Of a stretch of DNA of 64,000 nucleotides, positions 22,199-32,999 are shown in pieces. A program made the translations under genes and the position numbers. Each line of letters starts with the position of its first letter. Position 1 is the stretch's first letter. The notes beneath the pieces are model-generated. The model searched no databases. It was not told the DNA's origin and was given only the letters and a program-made list of their open reading frames with translations. Source of the stretch: Gonapodya prolifera JEL478 (taxonomy: Eukaryota; Monoblepharomycota; Monoblepharidomycetes; Monoblepharidales; Gonapodyaceae); contig KQ965762.1 of NCBI GenBank assembly GCA_001574975.1, positions 206,451 to 270,450 on the forward strand, in the 5' to 3' direction.

Positions 22199-23893
22199 AT
22201 GGCACCCATCAAGTCGCTGTTGATTTCGATCATCCTGGCAATCATATGGCAAGAGTTCTTCATCCTCTCGACGTCTGCTGCAAAGAACCACACTCGAGTC
22301 ACTAGAACTAAAATATCGCGAACGACGGCCGCTCAAGCAGCAATAACAGCTGCATGTGTGCCCGTTACCACAACGGCCGCTGGAGGTAACAACATGGCGG
22401 CGACCAATGCAACCAACACCAACACCACCGCTGCGGGTATGGGCACCCTGCCAGCCTGCTCCGCGACAGTGGTTGCTCTGGCGCAAGGAATAGTGGACAA
22501 TATTTCGATCCAGAAACAAGAGCTGTCTACTGCGATTTTGATTCAGGCGATTCTCCATGGCACGGCCAAGACACCAACGTTCCAGCAAGCGCAGAAGACT
22601 CTTGTGAACTTTGTTCAGCAAGGCATGCTTGTGCGCATGAACAATCAGAACTTGGCGCCCAATGGTAGCCTGGCCGTTGCAGGGCTGGCCGTTGTAAGTA
22701 GCCGCTCGCTCTCACGTGTTTCATCATCGCCGCCGCTGACACGATTTCAATGTTGATAAAACAACAGGTTCAAGGAGCGCAAATGGCAGAGCTCAGTCTT
22801 GCTACATCACTAACTGGGAACGCTGCAACTGACCTTCCCAACGTCATGACGCTGCAAACCGATTTCACGAATGGAATGGCTAAGAACCAGGAAAATCTCG
22901 TCATGGTAAGCGTAGACTCTGTAAGTCTCGTATCACAATCGCGGGACACAAACCATCATATTTTTGCACCAGGCGGTGCAAGGATGCACCATTACCAACC
23001 TCGCGAAACCCCCCTGCACCCAGAACTTCATTTCCCTCGCGCAAGGAATCCAAAATAACATTGGCGTTCAAGACATGGAGCTCGCGCAGCTTCAGGTTGT
23101 CAGCAACGCCGTACAGGCAGGAAACGCAGCGGCGTTCGCATCGGCGAAGCAGCAGCTCGTGACAACGGTCATGTTTGGAGCGGCGATCAGGGCAAATAAT
23201 CAAAACTTTGCAAAACCGGACAACCCTGCACTGGCGGGACTTGCTATTGTGAGTTCTTCATCATATTGGTTTTCTGCGTTTGATCCGAATGCATAATGCA
23301 ACTTGACCTTATCATCTAAGGTTCAAACAGCTCAGGCCCAAGAGCTCACCCTTGTTCAAGGACTCACTGGCGTTGCCGCTACCGACACCGCTGCTCTCGG
23401 CACGCTCGAGAACATGTTTACGGGAGGCAAACAGCAGAACACGTTCAACCTCCAGAACGCAACTTCTCTTTGCAACATCGCCACCACACTGCCCCCTTGC
23501 CCTGCCAACACCGTCGCTGTCGCGAACGGGATCCTCCAAAACATCCTTATTCAACGCAACGAGCTTACCCAGCTTGCTGCAGTCAATGCCTCGCTCGGCA
23601 ACCCCACCGCCTTCGCAGCCGCCAAGACCCAGTTCATCAACGTCATCAACTCGGGAGTCGCGGTGCGCAAGGCCAACCAAGCGCTCGCCGACCCTGCAAA
23701 CCTCGCACTTGTCGCGGGCCTGGCAACAGTTGAGGGCGCGCAGGCACAGGAGTTGGCGCTCGCGACGGGACTTGTGGGGACTGTCGCGGCGGACGCAAAA
23801 TCAATTGCGTCGCTGCAAGCGGCGTTCAACGGCGGTATAGCAAAAAATAGCGAGAATGTGGCGAATGCGTTGGCGGTTTGCACGATTTTTTAG
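22199..23893 (+). CDS. Secreted protein made of three repeats
   Basis: Exons 22199-22693, 22768-22905, 22973-23248 and 23321-23893 give 493 residues; all introns are phase 0. A signal peptide (KSLLISIILAIIWQEFFIL) leads the chain. Three copies of a unit of about 140 residues follow, each with a Cys pair and the signature LAQGIxxNIxxQxxEL, then RxNNQN/RKANQA, then LAGLAxVQxAQxxELxLxxGLxG. The repeats are Ala/Leu/Asn/Gln-rich and predicted helical, and differ from one another at most positions, so the duplication is old. Repeats 1 and 2 are each split at the same codon; repeat 3 has lost that intron. There is no membrane segment after the leader. A role at the cell surface or outside the cell is inferred; the family is not recognised. 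Confidence 0.78.
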
Positions 23894-24441
23894 AATAGTT
23901 GTTTTTCGGACTTGCGGGCAAGTTTACTAATGCTGAGTTTGGTCTTGCGTGTCTTGCATTTGCATGAGTTAGCATTTGGAAACCTGAAAATATTTCTGTA
24001 ATTAAGTGAAAATTTATTGGTATTTCAGTTCTCACGTTCGTGTCTTTGTCTCAGCCCCAAGTTGTGCACGTATCGAATCAGGACAAGCCTAGTCTTGCTA
24101 CAACGGTACATCTCTCGTTAAAGAATCACTGCAATAATTATAACAAATATTTTACACCTTGGTATAGCGATACGCGGCCCGCACCCCCTCACCCACTCAG
24201 TGGGCCATACTGTACTGGGCCCATTGGTACCCCGCAAAAAAATGAGTTGTTGGCAAGCGATGATTGCAGGACGTGGGAGGAGGGAGAGGCGGTGGGTGAA
24301 AGGCGGGACGTGGGCGGAGGGGATGGCGACGGTGTACGGAAGGTGAGACCCCCGACGGTGCGGAAGGACGGGGACGAAACTAAGAGAGCGAAAGCAAGCG
24401 TGCATTTCGTTAGCGTGGATAATAAGATAAGTTTGAGATCT
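23894..24441. other. Intergenic, nothing supported
   Basis: The left part is AT-rich 3' flank of the repeat protein. The right part, from about 24170, is purine-rich on the plus strand and carries only short unsupported frames. Confidence 0.35.
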
Positions 24442-24502
24442 TCAATACTTACCACCTCGACATGCTGTCATCGCCACTCTTGCCGCGGCGGACAACTCCT
24501 CG

Positions 24503-25022
24503 TCATCTTCCCGCCGCATCGTCTCCGATCCCCTCCTGTTGTCCGTCCGACCCGTCCCGTGCCATTCCAGGTGCTTGTACTGCACTTGCAGTGGCGAAGT
24601 CCCGGCCCAGCTTGTAGAACGTGAACACGTGGTCGGTACCCCCGTTGTTGCACCAGTGGTGGGCGTTGATCCGGGGGTCCCGGACGTGCAGGGCGAAGCG
24701 GAGGGAGTGGAGCGACTCGGGGAAGTGGTGGGGGGAGGTTGCGGCCGGAGGGTGGTGGAGGTCGAAGGCGGTATTGGCCTTGTCGACCCGTTGAGAGGAG
24801 GGAGGTTGAGGCGGGGTGAGATGGTGGGACGAGGGGACGAGAATGTGGCAAGAGAAAATGTCCCTTGCTGGTGATGGCTGGTGCACACGAGAAATGAAAA
24901 TGACGTCAGGCTAACATTTCTCCGCAAGTCGCCGCAGGTCACCACAGTTCACATGTCACACTCACGGATGACTCCCATCTCATAGGAACATCCACATACG
25001 TCTTCCAACTGTCCCAGCTCAT
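24503..25022 (-). CDS. Hypothetical protein, divergent to the hydrogenase
   Basis: A possible start ATG at 25022 opens MSWDSWKTYVDVPMRWESS, with a donor (GTGAGT) after the Ser codons and an acceptor CAG just before PSPARDIFSC, followed by an open frame to 24503. The second exon includes LRFALHVRDPRINAHHWCNN and VFTFYKLGRDFA, which read like folded-protein sequence. No family is recognised. The start lies only about 58 bp from the hydrogenase ATG on the opposite strand, so the two could share a promoter. Upstream exons on the minus strand cannot be excluded, since the frame is open above the chosen ATG. Confidence 0.3.
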
Positions 25023-25079
25023 CCGGATCGCGACCTCCCAGCGGATGAGGTACTCCCCAAGAGCCCTCTAGGCACCAAG

Positions 25080-27311
25080 ATGGCCGGTCACCTTCCCGAG
25101 CGAGGACACAATCCTTACGGTCACACGGTTATTGGGGTGAGTAATACGTCACTGAAAATTATGCAGGTCGCCGCTAAACGTTCCTTCCTTTCCTCCAAAC
25201 GAACCCGACAGTTGCACCCCCCTGAATACCACAAACAGCACTTCTTCGACACCCACCAGCCGGACGAAGTGAAACCTGTTCAAGACCACCACGCGCGCGA
25301 GGTTCCCAGTGAGCCAACAAAAGTGGGGCCGTGCGAGGGGAAGTACTTTGACTTGTGAGTTTTCTCGGATGGGGCTTAATGCGTGGGAGTTCCATTGACA
25401 AGCCTTGCTATGTCAGTGGATTCACCAACGTCCACGAGCACGAGATGGACCTGAGCAGCGACGCAGTGGCGAGGAGTGTGGACAAGTGTGTCAAGTGTGG
25501 GAGATGTGTGACAGCGTGCTCTCATCTGCAGGTGAGAACGGAAGCAAACGATCATGCCCATCCTTTTAATACCAACGGTCACTTTTCTCTCTCCAAATTC
25601 CTTTACCTCACTCCAGGACATGAACATCCTCGGCTTCACGTCTCGCGGAGACCACGCTCACGTCGACACGCCATTCGCAGCACCCCTCGACATGACACTG
25701 TGTATCGAGTGCGGCCTGTGCAGCGCGTACTGCCCCGTCGGAGCCATCACGGCTCGGTCCGAAGTCGATGCCGTCCTACGGGAGTTGGAAGGCAAGCGGA
25801 AGGTTATGGTTGCGTGTACGGCGCCTGCTACAAGGGTCGCCATCGCCGAGGAGGTGTTCATGGGGGAGGGCGAGAACGAAGAGGGAAGGATGGTGGCGGG
25901 ATGCGGCATTTTGGGTTGGACTACTGGGTTCGACAACGTGTTCGACACCAACTTCTCTGCGGACTTGACTATTATGGAAGAAGGGAGCGAGTTGATATGT
26001 GAGTTGTGTTCGTGTTCTAAGTTGTGGAAGTGATCTGGCGCTTACTGCTACTGTCGACCTCTCCTCAGCCCGCCTCAACGGATCAGGCCCGTGGCCGATG
26101 CTCACCTCGTGCTGCCCCGGATGGGTGAACCTGGTCGAAAAATCCCACCCGGAACTAATCCCCAACCTTTCTACAGCGCGGTCTCCCCAGGCGATGCTGA
26201 GCGCGATGGTGAAACACCCCTTTGCGAAAAAGATCGGGCGAGATCCAGCGGACGTGTGTGTGGTCAGCGTGATGCCGTGCACCGGTGAATAGGTGTGCCG
26301 AGAAGCGCTACACGGACCACTAACTAGACTGACCCTTCGTTCCTTGGAATATCCGATCAGCCAAGAAGCATGAAGCGGCCAGCGACGACTTCACCTTCAC
26401 TGATGACAAGGGAAGGAAAGTCCGAGAAACGGACCATGTCATTACGTGAGTTGAGCGAACGCAGTGGGAATCTTTTTCGGAGAGGCTTCATACACACGAC
26501 TTTTTAGCACCCGCGAACTGGGTCACATCTTCCGCTTGCTTCGCGTTCCTCTCGCCCAACTCAAGCCATCGGATTACGACCCCACACTCGGCGTCGCTAC
26601 GGGAGCTGGCGTCATCTTCGGTGTCACAGGAGGTGTCATGGAGGCCGCTGTTCGAACAGCCCAGGTTCTCACTGGAGTCGAGAGCCCCATTCCGCTCGGT
26701 GCCTTACATGACGTGAGGGGACTGCAGGGCGTAAAGTCGGCCACGGTGGCGGTCAAGAACGCGAAGGGGGAGGAGGTCCCCGTCCGAGTCGCGGTTGCGC
26801 ATGGCGGTCGTAATGTGAAGGAGCTCCTCAAGAAAATGGAAAAGAAGGAGGTTGAATTCGACTTCGTGGAGATAATGATGTGCCCTGGAGGATGCATTGG
26901 AGGAGGCGGGCAGCCGAAGAGCAAGAGCCGGGATATTTTGCAGAAGAGGATGGCGGCGGTGTACGATGAGGACGAACGTAAGGTTTTGAGAAGGAGTCAT
27001 GAGAACCCCATGGTTAGTGTAATCATTCGCTGTCCGTTTTCGCTACTCTCTGAACCGTCAAACTTAGATTCACGAGCTCTATAAGGAATTCCTCGGAGCA
27101 CCACTGTCTGAGACTGCGCACCACTATCTCCACACACACTACCACGACAGGTCGCACACCCACGACCCCACACCGGAGACACGGGGAGACGGTAAGCCCG
27201 GCGCGCGTTGTCCTACTTTCTGATCGCTCATCCGTTCTTGTGATTGCAGGGCACATTCACAAACATCATCCCGAAGAACGCGTGAAGCGGCTCGAGAACA
27301 ACCTGCGGTGA
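25080..27311 (+). CDS. [FeFe]-hydrogenase, two ferredoxin clusters plus H-cluster
   Basis: Catalyses reversible proton reduction to H2. Eight exons fit in phase: 25080-25354, 25417-25531, 25617-25998, 26069-26284, 26361-26445, 26508-27012, 27068-27191, 27250-27311, giving 587 residues. Two 4Fe-4S motifs lie at about residues 116-126 (CVKCGRCVTAC) and 159-169 (CIECGLCSAYC). All three H-cluster signatures are present: L1 TSCCPGWV (270-277), L2 MPCTAKKHEA (326-335, split by an intron), L3 MCPGGCIGGGGQP (482-494), so the four cluster Cys ligands and the proton-relay Cys are intact. It is not the Nar1 assembly factor, whose L1 differs. A His-rich tail of about 35 residues follows the usual HTHY end. 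A basic stretch beginning at an internal Met (QVAAKRSFLSSKRTRQL) could be an organelle-targeting leader. Hydrogenase maturation genes are not in the window. Confidence 0.93.
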
Positions 27312-27789
27312 ACTGCTGGAATCGAAGACGTACTCTATTTGCTAATCGTACCATACGGCAATGTGCCAATGTACCATTATACCTGTTGTATTCAAAGTCG
27401 GAAATCTTTTCATCAATTAAATATTCATCGTGAAAGCGCAAATAGAATATTGGCAATTGGAAGTGCGTGATTATTCTGCATCAAGATTTGGACTTTCATC
27501 GTTCAATCTCCAGGAATTGCTCAAGGATGAAGCGGACAAATTTGCAAAGATTATTACAGCACGGTTTATTGTATCATTTGCTTAGAGCGCGAAGTATCGA
27601 GTTAGTAAACAGGCGGTTCGGAGACGACGTAAGTCATAAGTAAAATGAACCAATCGCAATCGAAGACACGACGCGTCCAGGAATACGTTTGTTCTTCTCA
27701 TCGCCATCATCATCAAACTGAATTCAAAATAGCCGCAACGTCAGGTCGGCCTCTCTTTCTTGCACATGCCGCAGCACGTTCTCGTAGCC
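27312..27789. other. Intergenic, nothing supported
   Basis: The 3' flanks of the convergent hydrogenase and F-box/ankyrin genes. Short open frames only, and AT-rich around 27390-27430. Confidence 0.4.
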
Positions 27790-28584
27790 TCAGTGGAATG
27801 TCACACATTTCAACAAGATTTCAGTACTTCCAAACTCAGCAGCCAGTATCAAAGGTAGTCCACCAGAATACAATGGATTTGCTCCGCGCCCAGTGAGTTC
27901 TTTTACGACTTCAACATGATCATGGGTAATTTCATCACGAAGTGGAATTTCCATTCTACCAGATCCAGAGACACTGACTCCACCATCAAGAAGGACAAAC
28001 TGAATATCACCAAGGCGAGATTGGTTCTCGAGCACTTCGCAAAGGCCCTCAACTGCAGCGCTAGAGTTCGTGAGTGTCGACTTCGAGAGACAGGCAATAT
28101 GGTCAACGCGCCTCTCTAGACCAAGCCTACGAATCGTGTTACGGGAAATAGACATATTGGGAAGCGAAATCATCCTCTCAAACACGGAATGGTTCGTCGT
28201 GGAGGCAGCGTCGACAAGTCTTGGAATTTGATTCAAAGGGAACGTCACGGTCCCACTGCGAAGGACAACATTCAAGATCTCCATATCGTTCTTTCTCACG
28301 GCATTATCCACAAGCTGGAAAGATGCCTCAGAACCTGAAATTTTCATTATCTTGGACAGAACACCCAGGTTAACTTCATCTTTTGCAAGCTCTGCGAGAT
28401 CTGCAGCAGTTGGACCGCCGAGTTCAGTGCGACGAAGCGCCCTGACGGCAACCAAAGTATCGTCGGCGAGGATGACATGCAAATGCTTTGACAAGCACTC
28501 GGTGGGAAGTCCAAACGGAAGATCCCAAAATCTTGATATTCTTGCTATTACTTCGCTTGGAAGACGCTCGATAGGAAACGGCAT
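27790..28584 (-). CDS. F-box and ankyrin-like repeat protein
   Basis: A single-exon gene of 264 residues. The N-terminus (MPFPIERLPSEVIARISRFW) is an F-box start pattern: Leu-Pro-x-Glu-hydrophobic. The remainder shows irregular helical repeats, and the last one (THDHVEVVKELTGRGANPLY) followed by GGLPLILAAEFGSTEIL has the ankyrin register: VxLLLxxGANP, then PLxLAAxxG. The protein may target a partner to an SCF ubiquitin ligase; this is inferred from the domain pair. It converges with the hydrogenase gene and lies head-to-tail with the small coiled-coil gene. The frame is complete with its own ATG and stop. Confidence 0.7.
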   Translation of the reverse strand: MPFPIERLPSEVIARISRFWDLPFGLPTECLSKHLHVILADDTLVAVRALRRTELGGPTAADLAELAKDEVNLGVLSKIMKISGSEASFQLVDNAVRKNDMEILNVVLRSGTVTFPLNQIPRLVDAASTTNHSVFERMISLPNMSISRNTIRRLGLERRVDHIACLSKSTLTNSSAAVEGLCEVLENQSRLGDIQFVLLDGGVSVSGSGRMEIPLRDEITHDHVEVVKELTGRGANPLYSGGLPLILAAEFGSTEILLKCVTFH

Positions 28585-28650
28585 CGGTGAGATGTGAGCT
28601 AAGGTAGATTGAGATGAGCAGGTTTAAAGCAACGTGAAGCCTGTATTCGC

Positions 28651-29079
28651 TCAGTCACACTCACATTCAACGTGAAAAGAAATCATGCTTTCCTCCTCCC
28701 ATGGCTTAATCGTGCTCGCAATGTCAACGGTATCATCATTACTGCCAGCATCGCTAGTGCTGTCTGCGTCACCAAATTCCTCAAGTACTCTTGAAAACTG
28801 GAACACATGCCCATTAACTTGTGACTGAAGGGTGCCGCGATGAAGTTTCCGAATAAGACTTCGTGCAGAGTTCACCAATCTTTCTGCAACACCAAGAGTC
28901 GCCTTTGTGGTAACAGCAGCATCTTCCAGCTCCTTGGTTCGTTCTCGAAGGTATTTTGCTTCAGTTTGCGCAATTGAACAAGTGGTTTTTAACTCTTCAT
29001 TGTGATGATTTGACTCGTCCAGCTGCCTAAGATTTTGGCCAAAGTGCCCATCCATATCGTGCTTAGTGCGGAGAAACAA
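28651..29079 (-). CDS. Small acidic coiled-coil protein
   Basis: An open frame of up to 142 residues, with a more likely ATG at 29055 (MDGHFGQNL). Residues 10-95 have heptad spacing with many Glu, Lys and Arg (TEAKYLRERTKELEDAA), which suggests a coiled coil. The C-terminal third is acidic with repeated Asp/Ser. No domain is recognised. It is divergent from the hemerythrin-like gene at 29133, with about 80 bp between starts. Confidence 0.45.
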   Translation of the reverse strand: MFLRTKHDMDGHFGQNLRQLDESNHHNEELKTTCSIAQTEAKYLRERTKELEDAAVTTKATLGVAERLVNSARSLIRKLHRGTLQSQVNGHVFQFSRVLEEFGDADSTSDAGSNDDTVDIASTIKPWEEESMISFHVECECD

Positions 29080-29132
29080 ACATCACATTGCTTCAACATC
29101 ACCCACTACTTTCCGCACCACACTTTGTCGCC

Positions 29133-29908
29133 ATGCAAACTGCAACAAAACCCCTCCCATCAGCGCTTCAAACTAAAGGCTCCATCAGCAAGCGAATCAT
29201 TTCCGACCACAAGGTCATTTTCCATCTCTATGACCGTTACCAGGATGCCACAGACCCCAACCTCAGGGAGAAGATTGAAAACACCATAATACGTGAAATA
29301 GCGGTCCACTCGGCTGTCGAAGAGGTATGTGCAGTTGAGTGTTCGCAGTGAGCTTGCAGGTGATATTGGCGTCATTCGTGAAGATTGTGGTTTACCCCGT
29401 CATCGAGAAAAACTTCGAGAACGGCAAAGCGCAAGCTGACAAGCTTCGTGCGGAGCATCTTCAGGTCAAGAAGGACCTCCAGAATTTCGACGCGAAGAGG
29501 GAGACAACCCTTCTTTCCAAGATCATCGGCGAGCTTCGCGGCCATGTGGACTACGAAGAGCAGCAAGAGATCCCCCAGCTCAAAGCCAAGCTTACCACTG
29601 AGGAGGATCAAAGCTTGGCGGCTCAGTGGGACAAGACAAGACTTACTGTCCCCACCCGCCCAGTATGTCGACTTTAATTTGAGTTGCCTTCTCCTTCAAC
29701 TGACTATAACTATCTGTAGCACCCGTTGGCTCCGGACCAGAGTGGCATAACTGAGGCTACAGGTATGTGTATTGTGTTTCAAGACAATCAGATTCACATC
29801 AAGCGAAGGTTCTGAATGTACTCTTCGGCAGCCGGCATGCTCGCAAAGCCGCTCGATGCCATCATGAATGCAACTAGGGAGTTTGTGGAGGTTGTGAGGG
29901 AGGAGTGA
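29133..29908 (+). CDS. Hemerythrin-like (HHE) metal-binding protein
   Basis: Exons 29133-29324, 29384-29662, 29720-29762 and 29832-29908 give 196 residues with phases matching. The helical HHE pattern is visible: ISDHKVIFHLYDRY (two His), REIAVHSAVEE (His and Glu), then PVIEK, AEHLQVKKDL and GHVDYEEQQEIP (His-xxx-Glu). These ligands would bind a di-iron centre for oxygen, nitric oxide or iron handling. The third intron acceptor was chosen because it restores GMLAKPLDAIMNATREF, a sensible helix; other acceptors lead to early stops. There is no signal peptide or membrane segment, so it is probably cytosolic. The gene lies less than 2 kb from the hydrogenase end, with two leftward genes between. 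Confidence 0.82.
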
Positions 29909-29999
29909 TGGAGTGGTCGCACATAAGATGACGGCCTTTTCTTTGGCAATCTTTTCTTTGCTTTCAAGGGGGGAAATTCAATACAATAACTTGTCAATT

Positions 30000-31119
30000 C
30001 ACAGAGATGCCTCGATAATCCAATAGTTCTATTCTGCAAACGGCACAGGCCAAGGAGTGTGGGGGACGGGGAAAGAGTTTTTGGGATGATTTCAAACTCG
30101 CCGCAAAAAGTGTTCACAACTGCTCCATCAATCCCCAATTTTCTTGCGCTTCCTCGACTCCGAGCGAACTCCCACTTCGACGTCGCCTCCCACTTCACCC
30201 TCAACGCTCCTCTTTCTGGAACCGGGAGCGCGGATAGCCTCTTCGCACCTTCATCAGCAAACTCTGGGACCTTCAAGAACCTTCCAACGGCGTCCGCCCA
30301 CACCGCAGGCTCCACCTCGACTGCCGACCAGACCTTTGAGTTCCTCCGAGTCCCTTGTCGTCGACCTTGGCCATCTCAGCGTCGTTGAGGCGCTTTTGGA
30401 CTTGCCAGACCCCATTGAGAAACGTAAAGTATTCCTCCACGGTGTACTTCAAGTCAGTGCTGCCGCCGAAGAAAGAACTGGTTGACTGGTCCGCAAAGTA
30501 CGTAAAATTGAGGGGAGAGATGGCGGCGAGAATGGCTGCAAATCGTAGAGAAATGTAGCAACAAATACTGATACAGACTGATCGCAACAGCACACCTGAC
30601 GACGTTGCCGTGCCTGCACCCTCTAGTCCCATCAGAGCCTTTAGTGCCGCATTAGCTGTCACTTTCCTCGCCTTCTCGTTGCCCTTCTTGGCGGCTTTCT
30701 TCGCACTTCATAACTTGTTCCGCTCCAGCCTTTATCGCTTGTCTAAATGCCTCTGGAGAATTCGCGTCGAATCGGTTCTGATTGAACGGATGTCTTCCGT
30801 GCTATATAGGCATATTGGTCGCAATCGAATCACATCATCACAAAGGGACAACCCACAATTTGCTTCCACGAGACGATCTGGGATCCTTCAGCCTTGGTGA
30901 CCCACAGTTCGGGCGCGACGCGGATTGCTCTCCTCGCGTTGACCATTCTGGGTAGCTCCTCCTGGTAGAAGTGCTCGAGTTCCGCGCTCTTTTTCTGTCG
31001 TCGCTCGGAAGTCCGTCCGTGGGCGCTAAGTGCGACCGGGTGCAAAGCGAGAGTCTTTAAAAGTCATCCAGGGTGCCGTTCTTGTGGAGCGTCGTGATGG
31101 CGTAGTCGACAGGGGCCAT
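30000..31119 (-). CDS. Unrecognised multi-exon protein with frame breaks
   Basis: Protein-like segments run leftward from a likely ATG at 31119 (MAPVDYAITTLHKNGTLDDF). They are followed by ERRQKKSAELEHFYQEELPR near 30970, RFDANSPEAFRQAIKAGAEQ near 30760, a Lys/Ala-rich block, ILAAISPLNFTYFADQS and YFTFLNGVWQVQKRLNDAE near 30440, and VWADAVGRFLKVPEFAD near 30290. Introns are clear at about 30790-30860 and 30543-30598. Between other segments the frame moves by one base without a splice signal: near 31060, near 30700 and near 30340. It is either a decaying gene or one with sequence errors. The left boundary is approximate and overlaps the 3' region of the hemerythrin-like gene. No family is recognised. 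Confidence 0.4.
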
Positions 31120-31424
31120 TGCAAAAAGTTTGTTGTCTTTCGCATTTTCGGCTCAGTATGAGTGGCACCACCACCCTCGCCCTTCCCTTCAAACATGGGA
31201 ACCAAATTTTCAAGAACAGTCCACGGCATTAGGTCACACCTGCTTCGTACTCCATCATTGATTTCAAATCACTGAATAACAAATACATAGCGCACATTCA
31301 GCACCGACAACCGTAAATGTACATACATTTTTGTCAAAACATGACTTTTCCGAGGGGAACAATGTAGTCTCACACATCCGCAGTATTGTACACCACACAT
31401 TGGTATCCCGCACATCACCTCCCG

Positions 31425-32845
31425 CTAAAGCCCCCTCCTGAAAAAATCAATCCCCGCAATCCCACGAGACCGACTATCGTTCTCCTTGGGTGCCGTCGGA
31501 TCCCTCCCCGACAATCCCAACTGGTCCATCATCGACAGTCTCCTGGGCATCGGAGGCCTCGCCGCCGCCGCGGCAGACGACGACCCGCCGTTGCTGATGC
31601 TTCGGCTGCGGAAGGACAGCGCGGGCCGACCAACGGAGCCCACGCTGCTCATGGTGTTGGTGGTGTCGTATCGCGCGAGTGGGAGGAATTCGGGGCTGCC
31701 GACGGCTCCTGTGCTCGCGGGGCGACTGCCGACGGAGGACGTAGGACTCGTTGGTGGACTCGAGGGAGGGCTGGTGGGGTTGAAGTTCAGGGGGAGGTGC
31801 TTTTTGAGTGCCATGACGGGGAATGTTGCTCGGTCGAAGAGCACGGCAGGGAGGTCGGGTTGGAGAATGCTATTTCGTTGGATATCGGGTGCCGAGATAA
31901 AGGATTGTTAGACGAGCGCATGGTGTGAGTGGCGAAAAGCGCACGCCCACCTCCACAGGGTTCCGCCGATTTGGTGACGAGGGATGATAAACATTGTCGG
32001 TTGCAAGGAGTCACATGCCTTGAGGATGGTGGTGACAGGGTCTCGTCCCACCCGAAGAGGTCGGACACTGAAAGTACACTGGGTGAAGCGTGGAAAGTGA
32101 TGCTGAGTGGGTCATTGCTGGTTCGATAGCCAACTGCATCAAGACCCACCTCCTTACGGTACCATCGACGAAATTTATCCAGTATTTCTCGTACGTAGTT
32201 CAGAGATTGTCTGATAGAGAGTGTTTGGTTCAGGTATGGTCGTCCGAGCAAATCACTCTGGGAGCTTTTTTCACCTTTCGTCTCTGTCCACTCCGCCGAC
32301 GGATCCGGAGCTCAACCTCCGACCAGAAGAGCTCTTTGGGGCTCCGCCATCGCTTCCGCCTCCTTTCATTAGTACCAGGACGGTCAGAGTGTCGCCGTCC
32401 TTCGAGAGCCAAAAGAATAACTCAGTGTTTCGCTTTTGCTAAGTGCGAAATCAAGAGTACTCACCTGTACCAGCGTTTCCACGGCGACTGCCAGCGCCCC
32501 GTGAACATACGGGTCCATTTGACCGACCAACGCTGCGACATCCGGCAGGCAAGCGACGACATTGTTCTGATTGCTGCTCCCATCTCCCGAGGTTCCACCC
32601 GACATCAACGACACCGATATTGAGTTACGGCTCGAGTTGACGAGGATGGGTGGGGGAAGTGGAGCCTGGAGGATCGTCGGAGGCTGCTCGGGGAGGTTGA
32701 TGGTGGAATCGGACCATCGCGCAGTCGGGTCCAAAAGCGTGGTATCAGAGGGCGTCCTGAAGCGTACGGCAGGAAGGTTCCCCGCAGCATCAAGTGGCGG
32801 TGGGGTGGCTGGGACGTCGCGCGACGAGGTGGGGAGTTGTGACAT
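31425..32845 (-). CDS. Unrecognised multi-exon Ser-rich protein
   Basis: Starts at 32845 (MSQLPTSSRDVPATPPP). Exon 1, 32845-32465, is 127 codons ending DPYVHGALAVAVETLVQ before a strong GTGAGT donor. The next exon begins DGDTLTVLVLMKGG, and the following one begins after CTATCAG with QSLNYVREILDKFRRWY. Further left come VTTILKACDSLQPTMF and a final exon with DLPAVLFDRATFPVMAL that continues into a Ser/Pro/Thr-rich tail ending FFRRGL at 31425. The order looks like a folded central part between disordered ends. Around 32050 two frames are both plausible, so the exon join there is not settled. No domain is recognised. Confidence 0.45.
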
Positions 32846-32999
32846 GCTGAAAAGGAATGAAAAGCATGTGGTCAAAGGTATGTTATGGGACGCGGCGACC
32901 AGACCTTTCACGGGGGTATCGCTCACCTTGAACTGCTGAATGCTTCAGCGACCACTCGGAGAAAGAGATATTTATTGGCTTCGCTGAAAGGGCGTTCGG

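Noticed and set aside
25080-27311. Nar1 (cytosolic iron-sulfur assembly factor) instead of hydrogenase
   Set aside because: Motif L1 reads TSCCPGW, L2 MPCTAKKHEA and L3 CPGGCIGGGGQP, as in catalytic hydrogenases; Nar1 lacks the second Cys in L1 and keeps a different L3.
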